From DUQX01 sp050948825 (GTDB lineage: Bacteria; Bacillota; Dethiobacteria; DTU022; UBA8154): 64,000 nucleotides of DNA. Position 1 is the stretch's first letter. Every line of letters begins with the position of its first letter. The notes beneath the pieces are model-generated. The model ran no database searches. It was not told the DNA's origin and saw only the letters and a program-made list of their open reading frames with translations. The position numbers and the translations under genes are program-made. Shown one piece after another: positions 26,152 through 34,459 of the stretch. The DNA lies in contig JBMNEO010000012.1 of the NCBI GenBank assembly GCA_050948825.1, forward strand, positions 35,178 through 99,177, read 5' to 3'.

Positions 26152-27202
26152 TGCAGTCCAGTATATGATCTGCTCCTGCCCTGGAAAGCGAACTGAGGGT
26201 TCCGGCGCCCGTCAGGACTCCAACAGTAACCATACCGGCTTTCTTGCCTGCAATAATATCACAGGGAGAATCTCCGATGTAAAAACATTTTTCCGCTGCT
26301 ATCTGAAGCTGCTGCTGACACAGCAGCAAGGGTTCTGGATCGGGTTTGTGCTTTGCAGTATGCTCGCGGGCAATTATCGAACTAAAAAACTGATCAGGGT
26401 TAAGTCCTTTCTCCTTAAAAAATTTTATTTTATTTGCATAACTAGAAGAGGTAACCACACCCATTTTCACACGGCTTTCCTGCAGGCGGGATAAAAGTCC
26501 CGCAACACCGGGGAAAAAGCTGATTTTTTGGCCATAACCGCGTCGCCAGATCTCCTTTAATGTATCCGCAAAAATTTTTCGCTGCTCTTCTTTTTTGGTT
26601 TCAGAATTACCTGCAGGAAGAAGCTTCTCCCATATCTCCCAATAACCAAACCCTCTCCCCATATAATCCAGCACCTCTCCCCGCTGCGGAAGGGGTAGCC
26701 CCGCTTCACGGCAACCCGCACAAAAGATATCGTAATAATGATTAACTGAATCAATAAGGGTGCCGTCCAAATCAAAGATTATACCCTGCGGAAAAGGAAA
26801 TTTTGGCGGAAACACAACGGTAAACTGTAATGGATTATTGTCACGGAGCCTTAAGTGTTCTCTTAGTTTAACTGGTGCAACCAGCTCTAAAATACCGCTG
26901 TAATAATCATCCACCATGGGAAATACTGCCGTCGCCATTATGGCGCCAACCCTGACCGGAAGCAACCTGCCCTCGCACAGTTCTCCTCCGGGGGGAGGGA
27001 TTAAACGTCCCCCGCGGGAAAAGGCCAGCCTGCGCAGAAAATCATAATCCCCCGGTTCCACCTTCAAATTCAATGTTCCAGGGAAAGGGATAAAACCGCT
27101 TTTTTCAAGAAACTGTTCCTTCACCCAGTCCAGCTGCAAAAAAACATACGCTTCACCTTTGCCAGAAATTACTGTTCCCTCAATCTGCTTCTCCCCAGTC
27201 AT
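26105..27202 (-). CDS. Fusion of DUF120 (CTP-dependent riboflavin kinase-like) and HAD phosphatase
   Basis: Residues 1-130 match the DUF120/RibK family of archaeal CTP-dependent riboflavin kinases: 'GTVISGKGEAYVFLQL', 'FIPFPGTLNLKVEP', and 'YYSGILELVAPVKLREHL' before a short strand. From about residue 135 a HAD hydrolase follows, with 'GIIFDLDGTLIDSVNHYYD' (motif I), 'GVVTSSSYANKIKFF' (motif II), 'AKHKPDPEPLLL' (Lys of motif III) and 'CFYIGDSPCDIIAGKKAG' (motif IV). The kinase half would make FMN from riboflavin; the phosphatase substrate is unknown. Bacteria normally use RibF instead of DUF120. The neighbouring ubiX and IPP-isomerase genes suggest a prenyl-FMN context. Confidence 0.82.
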   Translation of the reverse strand: MTGEKQIEGTVISGKGEAYVFLQLDWVKEQFLEKSGFIPFPGTLNLKVEPGDYDFLRRLAFSRGGRLIPPPGGELCEGRLLPVRVGAIMATAVFPMVDDYYSGILELVAPVKLREHLRLRDNNPLQFTVVFPPKFPFPQGIIFDLDGTLIDSVNHYYDIFCAGCREAGLPLPQRGEVLDYMGRGFGYWEIWEKLLPAGNSETKKEEQRKIFADTLKEIWRRGYGQKISFFPGVAGLLSRLQESRVKMGVVTSSSYANKIKFFKEKGLNPDQFFSSIIAREHTAKHKPDPEPLLLCQQQLQIAAEKCFYIGDSPCDIIAGKKAGMVTVGVLTGAGTLSSLSRAGADHILDCIDELPDVFDREKEFR

Positions 27203-27303
27203 CTACAACAAGCCCTTCTATCTGTAATATTCAAAGAGCCCGGGTATTCGGTCCTCTTTACACCTCTGCTCCGCTCTTCCTCCGAGTTGCCGGGAAAGGA
27301 TCC

Positions 27304-28374
27304 TTAAGTCAGCCTGCCGCGGCAAGCAAAGCGATCAAGATCGATTCCCCTTCTCTGAAGCCACTGAGCAGTTTCCCCAAGAATAACCAGCGGTTTCTCA
27401 CGAAGCCCAGAGACGCTGCGCGCACCCAGCATTAACATTACCTGCCTGAGCTGCTTCTCTATCTCCAGCAGGTAATGCTCAACCGCTGCTTCGCCTCCAT
27501 TATAATAACAGCGCACGAGCGGGCCGGCTATCCCGGCCAGAGAAGCCCCCAGGCTGAGCGCCTTGGCCACATCAAGCCCGTTACGTATCCCGCCGGCAGC
27601 AACGATATCCACCTGTGATCCTGCAGAATAAACCACCTCCACCAGGCTGCTCACTGTGGAAAGGCCCCAGTTCAAAAAAGGATGCGCTGTCTCCCCGCTC
27701 CGGCGGAAGCCTTCGATAAGTATAAAATTCGTGCCTCCTTTACCCCCGACATCCAATGCAGCAACACCCGTGGAAATAAGCTGCGCCGCCTGTTCATGAG
27801 CTATGCCGCACCCTACTTCTTTCACTATTACCGGGACATCTGAGATAAGAACCGTATTCCTGATATTATCCAGGTATCCCTGAAAGGATAATTCCCCTTC
27901 ATCCTCCGGCATCATTACTTCCTGTGGAATATTGAGATGAAGTTGAAGGGCATCCGCGCCGATCATCTCCACCGCCCGCAGGGCTTCTTCAGGCGAAAGG
28001 CCTGCGCTGACATTTGCGGCGATAAACCCGTTGGGGTTTTCCTCACGAGCAACTTTAAAACTATACTCAGCTTTCCTGTCCTGCAGGGCGGCAGTTTGCG
28101 AGCCCACGGCCATCGGTATCCCCAGTTTGCGGGCAACAGCGGCCAGCGCCCTGTTAATTTTAGCCGCCTCGCCAATACCGCCGGTAATAGCATTAATCAT
28201 TAACGGGGATTTCATCTCCCGGCCACAAAACTTAACTGCAGTATTAATCTCCCGGTGGCCGATTTCCGGCATACAGTTATGGACAAAAAATACATCTTTA
28301 AATCCGGGGCTATCCGGACCGTCGCTCAGGTTCCGGACAAGATTAAGGTGATCAAGCTTGCGTTTTTTGCGCAA
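27304..28374 (-). CDS. fni: Type 2 isopentenyl-diphosphate delta-isomerase
   Basis: The 356-residue FMN enzyme starts 'RKKRKLDHLNLVRNL', has 'MINAITGGIGEAAKINRALA', 'GIPMAVGSQTAAL', 'VIVKEVGCGIAHEQAAQL' and 'ALDVGGKGGTNFI', all IDI-2 hallmarks. It interconverts IPP and DMAPP using reduced FMN. The start is a TTG behind GAGGTG. It lies upstream of the DUF120-HAD gene on the same strand with a 101-bp gap. DMAPP is the precursor of the prenyl donor used by UbiX, so its location near ubiX may be functional. Confidence 0.93.
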   Translation of the reverse strand: MRKKRKLDHLNLVRNLSDGPDSPGFKDVFFVHNCMPEIGHREINTAVKFCGREMKSPLMINAITGGIGEAAKINRALAAVARKLGIPMAVGSQTAALQDRKAEYSFKVAREENPNGFIAANVSAGLSPEEALRAVEMIGADALQLHLNIPQEVMMPEDEGELSFQGYLDNIRNTVLISDVPVIVKEVGCGIAHEQAAQLISTGVAALDVGGKGGTNFILIEGFRRSGETAHPFLNWGLSTVSSLVEVVYSAGSQVDIVAAGGIRNGLDVAKALSLGASLAGIAGPLVRCYYNGGEAAVEHYLLEIEKQLRQVMLMLGARSVSGLREKPLVILGETAQWLQRRGIDLDRFACRGRLT

Positions 28375-28513
28375 ATTTCCACACCTCTTTTTAATACAAG
28401 TAAAAACATTAATCAGAGCTATCGCATACCGCCAAAACAGCCATTACAGCTATCACAGCTATCGCGGCCATCATAACGGGCATAGCTTTCAAAGCTGCCA
28501 AAGTTTACAGCTT

Positions 28514-28909
28514 TCAACTATCACGGTATTTTGTCAACTGCCTCAGCAATTGCTCAAGAACCTTTGAACAATTGTTCTCGATTTCCCGTACACCTGAAGC
28601 TGTAAGATTATCCACATGAATACCTGCGGTGAGCACTACTTTCCTATTGAGGGCGGAGGCAAGCTTGCCGGCCATTTTTTTGGCCAGCTCATCCTCTTTA
28701 TGTCCAACCAGAGCAAATACGGAAGTAGTTGAGCTGATCATTTGTGGATCGTCCAGGCTGGGGCGGGGTATACTCACGGCTATTGCCCCCACATGAGGTT
28801 TATTGCCGCCACAGACCATGACAGCAAGGTCATCGCCAATAAGGAAAGCGCTGACCTGCACCTGATACGGTGTTTCGCCTGCGACCATGGTCAGCTGTTC
28901 TTTCTGCAA
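28514..28909 (-). CDS. LpdD-like protein (prenylated-flavin enzyme accessory family)
   Basis: The protein contains 'PHVGAIAVSIPRPSLDDP', 'SVFALVGHKEDELAKKMAGK' and 'VVLTAGIHVDNLTASGV'. These resemble LpdD-type proteins that accompany UbiX/UbiD decarboxylases such as gallate decarboxylase and are thought to help prenyl-FMN handling. I recall the family from motif pattern only. The longest frame starts at a TTG at 28969 with no ribosome site. A TTG at 28909, seven bases after AGGGGGTG, gives 131 residues and is preferred. It is the first gene of the leftward group and faces a divergent IclR regulator. Confidence 0.6.
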   Translation of the reverse strand: MQKEQLTMVAGETPYQVQVSAFLIGDDLAVMVCGGNKPHVGAIAVSIPRPSLDDPQMISSTTSVFALVGHKEDELAKKMAGKLASALNRKVVLTAGIHVDNLTASGVREIENNCSKVLEQLLRQLTKYRDS

Positions 28910-28978
28910 CAAACGGCACCCCCTATTATCGATCTGCCGAATATTTCGGCATTTTCGTTTAAGACTCAATTATTCAAA

Positions 28979-29000
28979 ATACCGGCTAACCTGCCGGTAT
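28979..29000. promoter_or_regulatory. Perfect palindrome, candidate operator near the LpdD-like gene start
   Basis: ATACCGGC (28979-28986) and GCCGGTAT (28993-29000) are exact complements with a 6-base spacer. The site lies downstream of the minus-strand promoter and upstream of the coding start, where a bound repressor or an RNA hairpin could block expression. The divergent IclR gene is the obvious candidate regulator. Confidence 0.5.
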
Positions 29001-29036
29001 TATATATAATTCTGCAGCCTTTCGCGGTTATACGCT

Positions 29037-29065
29037 ATTGTACAGGAGTATCCGGAAAAAGTCAA
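29037..29065 (-). promoter_or_regulatory. Sigma-A-like promoter for the LpdD/fni group
   Basis: On the minus strand TTGACT (29065-29060) and TACAAT (29042-29037) are separated by 17 bases. Each hexamer differs from consensus by one base. Transcription would begin near 29030 and give an untranslated leader of about 120 bases containing the ATACCGGC palindrome. Confidence 0.7.
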
Positions 29066-29095
29066 TGCCCGTGATAATTACCTGCCACAGCATAA

Positions 29096-29124
29096 TTGAC
29101 AATAACCACAAAAAAGATTAAATT
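29096..29124 (+). promoter_or_regulatory. Sigma-A-like promoter for the iclR-type gene
   Basis: TTGACA (29096-29101) and TAAATT (29119-29124) are spaced 17 bases apart, 45 bp before the ATG of the IclR gene. The two divergent promoters are about 30 bp apart, so one regulator could control both. Confidence 0.65.
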
Positions 29125-29168
29125 ATAACTCAGACATAATTAAATTACTAAGAGAAAGATGGATCGTT

Positions 29169-29963
29169 ATGACAAAGAAAAATTCAGTGTATAATGCCCC
29201 CGTACTGCACAAGGCTTTCGCAATCCTGGAGGAAATTGCTTACAGTCAGGCTGAATCGGGTATAAGTGACCTTGCCCGCAAACTGGATATTCCCAAAAGC
29301 ACTGTTTACGGAATAATTCAAGCTCTTAAGGAGATCGGCGCCCTTATTCAAAGCGAGAATACACATAAATTTAAACTTGGCCCGACACTGGTAAGATTGG
29401 GCAATCAGGCGCTCTCCGGAATTAATATCAGATCTATAGCACGACCGCACATGAATAAACTAAGCAAAGAGTACAAAGAAACGATTTTTATGGGGATTTT
29501 TGATGAACAAGGAATTACAATTATTGAAAAATCCGATAGTCCCCTCGATTTAAAAATATCCGCGCCCCTGGGAACTCGTATACCGATCTTTGCCGGGGCT
29601 ACCGGGAAAGTTTTTCTCTCCAGGATGCGGAAAAAAATGCTCGATAAGATTCTGATGGAAAGATCAATACCTAAATATACCGAAAACTCGATCATTGATC
29701 CGGTAAAATTCCGCCAGGAACTTGAAAAAGTACGGAAGCAAGGTTATGCAAAGGATTTCGAAGAATATATCCAGGGGGTGAACGCCATCAGCGTACCTTT
29801 GCTGCCCGACTCCTGGGGTTGGCCGGCGGCTGCCTTATGGATGGTCGGTTTCAGCAGCTCGTTCACCGGAGAAAAGCTTGAAAAAGCTATTTCCGCCTGT
29901 ATCAAGGAGGCCTCGAAAATAGCCGAAAAAATCAAAGAGGCGACCATATCAATCAACTTATAA
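29169..29963 (+). CDS. IclR-family transcriptional regulator
   Basis: The 264-residue protein has an N-terminal winged helix ('GISDLARKLDIPKSTVYGII') and a C-terminal effector domain with 'LGPTLVRLGNQAL', 'APLGTRIPIFAGATGKVFL' and 'VNAISVPLLPDSWG'. IclR proteins commonly control aromatic-acid or organic-acid catabolic operons and respond to a small molecule. It is divergent from the LpdD-fni-DUF120/HAD-ubiX group, with a palindrome in the shared region, so it probably regulates that group. The effector is unknown. Confidence 0.92.
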   Translation: MTKKNSVYNAPVLHKAFAILEEIAYSQAESGISDLARKLDIPKSTVYGIIQALKEIGALIQSENTHKFKLGPTLVRLGNQALSGINIRSIARPHMNKLSKEYKETIFMGIFDEQGITIIEKSDSPLDLKISAPLGTRIPIFAGATGKVFLSRMRKKMLDKILMERSIPKYTENSIIDPVKFRQELEKVRKQGYAKDFEEYIQGVNAISVPLLPDSWGWPAAALWMVGFSSSFTGEKLEKAISACIKEASKIAEKIKEATISINL

Positions 29964-30051
29964 CTTAAAAATATTTCTCCGCTTAAAAAGAATTTTCATA
30001 ACTGAACGACCCTCAAGCATATTAATGAATAAGATTATTTATTAGGGTTGA

Positions 30052-30843
30052 ATGGCTATGAAAATATTAAATATTAAAAAGAAAAAGCTGGAGGCATTAC
30101 TGCTGATAGGAGTGTTATTTTTTGGCGCATATCTTCTTTTCTTCTCCAAAACTCCCATCATCCCCACACTAACCGGGCGCCAACAAAGGCTGGTCCCTAT
30201 CTATTATGTTGATACAGAAGAAAAAAAAGTCGCCTTTTCCTTTGATGCCTGCTGGGGGTCGGCTTATACCCCCACCCTCCTGGAAATCTTGCGGGAAAAT
30301 AATATCAAGACAACTTTTTTCCTTACCGGCTTCTGGGTGGAAAAATATCCGGAAATGGTTACGAAAATCAGCAAGGAGGGGCACGAAATCGGCAACCACT
30401 CCTACAGCCATCCCCACCTCAACGGCCTTGGTGAACAGGAAATCAAAGCCGAACTGAGAAAAGTGGGTGAGATGATCTTCGAACTGACAAATGTTCAACC
30501 ACGCCTTTTCCGTCCCCCTTTCGGAGAATACAGCAACAAAGTAATCATAGCGGCCGAAAGATGCGGTTACCGGACCATCCAGTGGAGCATTGACTCTCTC
30601 GACTGGCAGGAACTAGGCAAAGAACCCATGGTCCAAAGGGTTACGGAAAAGCTCCACCCCGGTGCAATTATTCTCTTCCATAACAACGGCAAATATACTG
30701 CAGAAGCACTGCCGGAAATTATCGCCTGGGTTAAAGAACAGGGCTACTCTATCGTCCCCATTTCAGAACTCCTCTATAAAGAGAATTTTTATATAGACAG
30801 CAACACGGGAGCACAAATACAAAATCCCCCGGCAAGTCGGTAG
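30052..30843 (+). CDS. Polysaccharide deacetylase, PdaB-like sporulation protein
   Basis: The 263-residue protein has an N-terminal membrane anchor ('ALLLIGVLFFGAYLLFF') and a NodB domain. Motifs are 'VAFSFDACWGSAYTPTLL', 'HEIGNHSYSHPHLNG' with the metal-binding histidines, and 'PRLFRPPFGEYSNKVI'. The 'FDACWG' variant of motif 1, where the usual Asp-Asp pair is altered, is typical of the PdaB branch needed for spore maintenance or cortex. This supports a spore-forming host. It stands alone on the plus strand. Confidence 0.87.
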   Translation: MAMKILNIKKKKLEALLLIGVLFFGAYLLFFSKTPIIPTLTGRQQRLVPIYYVDTEEKKVAFSFDACWGSAYTPTLLEILRENNIKTTFFLTGFWVEKYPEMVTKISKEGHEIGNHSYSHPHLNGLGEQEIKAELRKVGEMIFELTNVQPRLFRPPFGEYSNKVIIAAERCGYRTIQWSIDSLDWQELGKEPMVQRVTEKLHPGAIILFHNNGKYTAEALPEIIAWVKEQGYSIVPISELLYKENFYIDSNTGAQIQNPPASR

Positions 30844-30991
30844 CAGTTTTAGCGTGCAATGCAGGGGCCTTGCTAGGGGAAAATACAGTTTTAAGAGGCA
30901 AAAAGAGGGCCAGGACACCCAATACCGGCCTGGCAACTACAAGTGAATATTGTGTTCAACATTAAACTCTAACAAAAGACCTTTTTTCTTA

Positions 30992-31026
30992 CCCATGGCA
31001 GCTTTGTGCTTGCCATGGGTATTTAT
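30992..31026 (+). terminator. Hairpin after the PdaB-like gene, probable terminator
   Basis: ACCCATGGCA and TGCCATGGGT form a perfect 10-bp stem around GCTTTGTGCT, followed by ATTTATTTC. The T-run is weak, so termination efficiency is uncertain. It lies about 150 bp after the stop codon and before the convergent ferritin-like gene. Confidence 0.55.
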
Positions 31027-31087
31027 TTCAGTTCTGTCTTCAAGTTACCGTCGCAATATGTTATCAATACTCAAGCTCAAGTATTTG

Positions 31088-31306
31088 TTAAGATTCCTGT
31101 TCTAAAATAGTCATCCAGGTTCTGGCATGGTTATACTCATCACCGGCAATGCTGAAGATTATAGCTCTGAGAACTGGATTTTTTACCATGTTTGCCATTT
31201 GTACGTACATAGCTACTGCTGAAAGTTCATCAGCAATAGCCTCTTTAACCAGGTTTTTGAACTCTTTATGGTTATAGTCTTTGCGCAAGAGGCTATCATC
31301 TGGCAT
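31088..31306 (-). CDS. Short ferritin-like (rubrerythrin-type) two-helix protein
   Basis: The 72-residue protein carries 'VKEAIADELSAVAMYVQMAN' and 'IAGDEYNHARTWMTIL', the E...EXXH diiron-type pattern of one half of a ferritin-like four-helix bundle. Two copies would be needed to make a bundle, so it may act as a dimer. I start at the ATG at 31306, eight bases after AAGGGGG; an in-frame GTG at 31315 abuts the ribosome site. Its role may be in oxidative stress or spore-coat chemistry; this is not shown. Confidence 0.7.
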   Translation of the reverse strand: MPDDSLLRKDYNHKEFKNLVKEAIADELSAVAMYVQMANMVKNPVLRAIIFSIAGDEYNHARTWMTILEQES

Positions 31307-31608
31307 TTGTGGCACCCCCTTTTATATTCTGAAAAAGCGCTCAGGCCCTTTCTGTATAAATATATGCGGAGGTGTTTAACAGTGTGATTCCTTTAATCTA
31401 TAATAATTTATAAGTAAATAATCCAACAAATAATCCTTAGCTTAACTTAGTTTTATTCCAACAATACACTTTTTTAATACTGATGAATATATTAATAGCG
31501 CAAATATATAAAACGGGGTTTTTCAATCATACTTATTTTTCACAACTGTAAGCCGGGTATTTATGTCGAATAATGGTTCAATAAAAATAGCAGGAGGTGA
31601 GCATTTTG

Positions 31609-32280
31609 ATGGCTAAGGAAATGCTCTATTTACTGGCCAAAGCTATTGAGCAAAAGTCAAAGAGTTTTCTTTATTATGTGGAGTTGTCGAGAAACTTATC
31701 GGACGATAAAAATTTCCAACGCGTTTTAATAGAAATGATCCTGCAGGAACAAAAGCATTTTGAAGCGCTTAGTGGAATGATTTCACAACTGCTTGAGAGC
31801 AGTAAGCAAGCTTCAGCTCCAGGGTTGATGGTCGAAGCGGAAGCAGGTGACAAGAAACGTATCGATTCAAAAATAGATACTTGCGACGTCACCAGGGCAT
31901 CCGGGGATGTCAATACACTGCTCTTAAAACAGCTGATAAGGACAAAAAAAGATCTTGTTAAGAACAACTATGAAAGTCCAGAGCCCATTGCGGAGGAAAA
32001 GAAAAACATAGGAAATGAAAGGGCAAGCAGCAGCGACATTACAGGAGAAAAAAAACCAGCAGAGACCGGGCCTTTGCCGGATAATCAGAAAACAGAAAAA
32101 AACCAAACACCCGGGGAGAATAACGCGGCAGAAGAACTCCTGACACACGCTCCAATATATGAATGCTCTCAGAAACAAGAGGAAAGCTCTTCCCAAAAGG
32201 AAGGCGCTCCCCCCGCAGAATGCCCTAAGAATGCTTCAAAGGAGAGCAAGATACTGGTTTGGACTTTTGGAAAACGATAA
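31609..32280 (+). CDS. Ferritin-like N-terminal domain with a long disordered acidic tail
   Basis: Residues about 5-65 contain 'LAKAIEQKSKSFLYYVELSR' and 'MILQEQKHFEALSGMI', a rubrerythrin-like helix pair with an EQKH metal motif. The remaining 155 residues are low-complexity, rich in Glu, Lys, Ser and Pro, with no recognisable domain. The ATG at 31609 lies eleven bases after AGGAGG; the in-frame GTG at 31597 abuts it. The opposite-facing gene at 31088 is also ferritin-like, so the pair may share a role. Function is unknown. Confidence 0.65.
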   Translation: MAKEMLYLLAKAIEQKSKSFLYYVELSRNLSDDKNFQRVLIEMILQEQKHFEALSGMISQLLESSKQASAPGLMVEAEAGDKKRIDSKIDTCDVTRASGDVNTLLLKQLIRTKKDLVKNNYESPEPIAEEKKNIGNERASSSDITGEKKPAETGPLPDNQKTEKNQTPGENNAAEELLTHAPIYECSQKQEESSSQKEGAPPAECPKNASKESKILVWTFGKR

Positions 32281-32430
32281 ATCAAGTAAAAAAATAATAT
32301 AAAAAATACTAAACTTAAAACCTCCTCTTTTTCGTGAGCAAGCTCAATGAACTGAGGATATACTATATCACCCTCCATGCCGCGAAGAGTCTTACCCTGT
32401 TCCAGATAAATAGGCATACAATGTTTTTTC

Positions 32431-33720
32431 TTAGAATTCTTTCTTTAATTTTACGTGTTTAAAAGTTCTGGAATGGTTGGCGTAGTCTTCAACCAGATGG
32501 CCGTCTCCTATCAACTTGTACTTATAAATAACCAGGCCGTCGAGTCCCACCGGGCCTCTGGTATGGATTTTGGAGGTACTGATCCCTACCTCGGCGCCAA
32601 AGCCGTAACGGAAACCGTCGCTGAAGCGAGTAGAACAGTTCCAGAACACGTTCCCTGAGTCAACATAATCCATAAACCGCACCGCTTTTTCCCTGCTCCC
32701 GGTGATGATGGCATCAGTATGCCCCGAGCCGTATAAATTGATATGATCAATCGCCTCATCTATCCCCGCAACAACTTTTATGGATAACTTATAGTCGAGG
32801 TATTCGGTTCCCCAATCCGCCTCCGCAGCAGGTCCAACAGGGATCAACGCCTGTGTTTTGGGGCATCCTACCAGTTCTACCCCTTTAGCATCCAGCAATT
32901 TTTTTGCGGTAGGCAAAAATTCCGATGCTACATTTTCGTGCACCAGCAAGGTTTCCGCAGCGTTGCACACCGCGACATACTGGGTTTTGGAATCTACAAC
33001 TATCTTCGCAGCCATATCCAGATCCGCGTCCTCATCCACATAGCAGTGGCAGATTCCATCGGCATGGCCCATCACGGGAATCTTTGAATTATCCATAATA
33101 TAGCGGACAAAGTCATTGGAGCCCCTGGGGATAATCAGATCAATAAAGCGGTCCATCTTGAGCATTTCATTTACATCCGCGCGCGTCTCCAGCAATGCGG
33201 CCCAATTTGAAGGGATACCCGCCTCTTCGGCCGCACGGATGATAACCTCGGCCAGGATGCGGTTGGTTTCCAGGGCATCCGAACCGCCTTTAAGAAGAAC
33301 TCCGTTACCGCTTTTCAGGCAGAGAGTAGATATCTGCACCAGGGCATCCGGCCTGGATTCAAAGATAACACCGATAACGCCTATCGGGCAGGTTACCCTG
33401 TACAATTCCAGGTTATCATCCAGCCCGGTGGAAAATACCGTCCTCCCTACAGGGTCTTCAAGCTTAATCAGGCTGTGGATACCGTCTATCGCATCTGCAA
33501 TTTTTGCCTCATCAAATTTTAATCTTTTTAGAAGCGGTGCGGATAAGTCCTCTTGCTCGCTCCTCTTCAGATCCTTCTGGTTAGCTTTGATAATCTCACT
33601 TTTTCTTGTCTTTAGAGACTCTGCTATCTGAGCCAGAGCTTTATTTTTTGCCTCTGTCCCGGCCGCGGCCAGCTTGATCGAAGACTCCTTTACACGGCGC
33701 GCCAGTTCATCCATTAACAT
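32431..33720 (-). CDS. proA: Gamma-glutamyl phosphate reductase
   Basis: The 429-residue aldehyde-dehydrogenase-fold enzyme contains 'VTCPIGVIGVIFESRPDA', 'GNGVLLKGGSDALETNR', the catalytic Cys in 'TQYVAVCNAAETLLVH' and 'NCSTRFSDGFRYGFGAEVGI'. It reduces gamma-glutamyl phosphate to the semialdehyde in proline synthesis. No proB is in the window. It follows the aconitase-IDH-ACL group and an isochorismatase-like gene on the same strand with a 143-bp gap; 2-oxoglutarate from that group is a glutamate precursor, so the placement may be metabolic. Confidence 0.94.
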   Translation of the reverse strand: MLMDELARRVKESSIKLAAAGTEAKNKALAQIAESLKTRKSEIIKANQKDLKRSEQEDLSAPLLKRLKFDEAKIADAIDGIHSLIKLEDPVGRTVFSTGLDDNLELYRVTCPIGVIGVIFESRPDALVQISTLCLKSGNGVLLKGGSDALETNRILAEVIIRAAEEAGIPSNWAALLETRADVNEMLKMDRFIDLIIPRGSNDFVRYIMDNSKIPVMGHADGICHCYVDEDADLDMAAKIVVDSKTQYVAVCNAAETLLVHENVASEFLPTAKKLLDAKGVELVGCPKTQALIPVGPAAEADWGTEYLDYKLSIKVVAGIDEAIDHINLYGSGHTDAIITGSREKAVRFMDYVDSGNVFWNCSTRFSDGFRYGFGAEVGISTSKIHTRGPVGLDGLVIYKYKLIGDGHLVEDYANHSRTFKHVKLKKEF

Positions 33721-33863
33721 ACAGGTTCCCCCCTCTTAATATATACGCATCTTCTTATTATTATTTGAGCAAGAGTTACTCGCGGGCTATTCTGATACTC
33801 ATACTGATACTGATAACCGGTTATCCGGCATATAATATATAGTATTACCGGAGTAATTTAATG

Positions 33864-34445
33864 TTATTTTAATATTTCTTCCACATCCCGGGACGAGGTC
33901 ACTCTAAACAGGGGGTACAGGGGATTTCGACGATAAATTCCCAGTATTTCTTCGTGAACACTCTCGGAATGAGCTGCAGTACAATCCTCGAGCAGAATTA
34001 CTTTAAAATCATGGGCCAGAGCATCCATAACTGTAGAAAGGACGCAAAAATTGGTAGTAATACCTGCCACTGCACAAAGGGTAACGCCCTGTTCACGCAG
34101 CATTTTTTCAAGTCCGGTTCCGAAAAAGGCTGAAAAACGGGGTTTGGGAAGCCATGTGTCCGTTTCCGGCAGGTAGTCGAGCCCATCAGCAATCTCGGCT
34201 CCGCGGGTACCTGCCAGGGAATGGGGTTTCATACGGCCTCTGAAAATAAAATCCCCCTCATGAAAAGCGTCCGTAGAGAATATCACCGGCCACCCCTGTT
34301 TCCTGAAGGTGCCGATCAACTTGTTGATCGGTGGGACGATCTGCATTGCAAACGGCGTAATGGGAAACGGGTGCTCAAAATCCAAACTGTCTTTCACCAT
34401 GTCAATAATCAACAGGCATGGCTTATCTTTGCTCAGCCATTCCAT
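33864..34445 (-). CDS. Isochorismatase-family cysteine hydrolase, nicotinamidase-like
   Basis: The 193-residue protein has Asp in 'CLLIIDMVKDSLDF', Lys in 'WLPKPRFSAFFGTGLEKML' and Cys in 'VAGITTNFCVLSTVMDALA', the family triad. The His in 'FSTDAFHEGDF' and the 'KPHSLAGTRGAEI' segment recall nicotinamidase-type enzymes, but the substrate is open. It lies 14 bp after the ATP-citrate lyase large-subunit gene, so it is probably co-transcribed with it. It is only distantly similar to the hydrolase at 1008-1652. Confidence 0.83.
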   Translation of the reverse strand: MEWLSKDKPCLLIIDMVKDSLDFEHPFPITPFAMQIVPPINKLIGTFRKQGWPVIFSTDAFHEGDFIFRGRMKPHSLAGTRGAEIADGLDYLPETDTWLPKPRFSAFFGTGLEKMLREQGVTLCAVAGITTNFCVLSTVMDALAHDFKVILLEDCTAAHSESVHEEILGIYRRNPLYPLFRVTSSRDVEEILK

Positions 34446-34459
34446 TTATTGAAGCCCCC

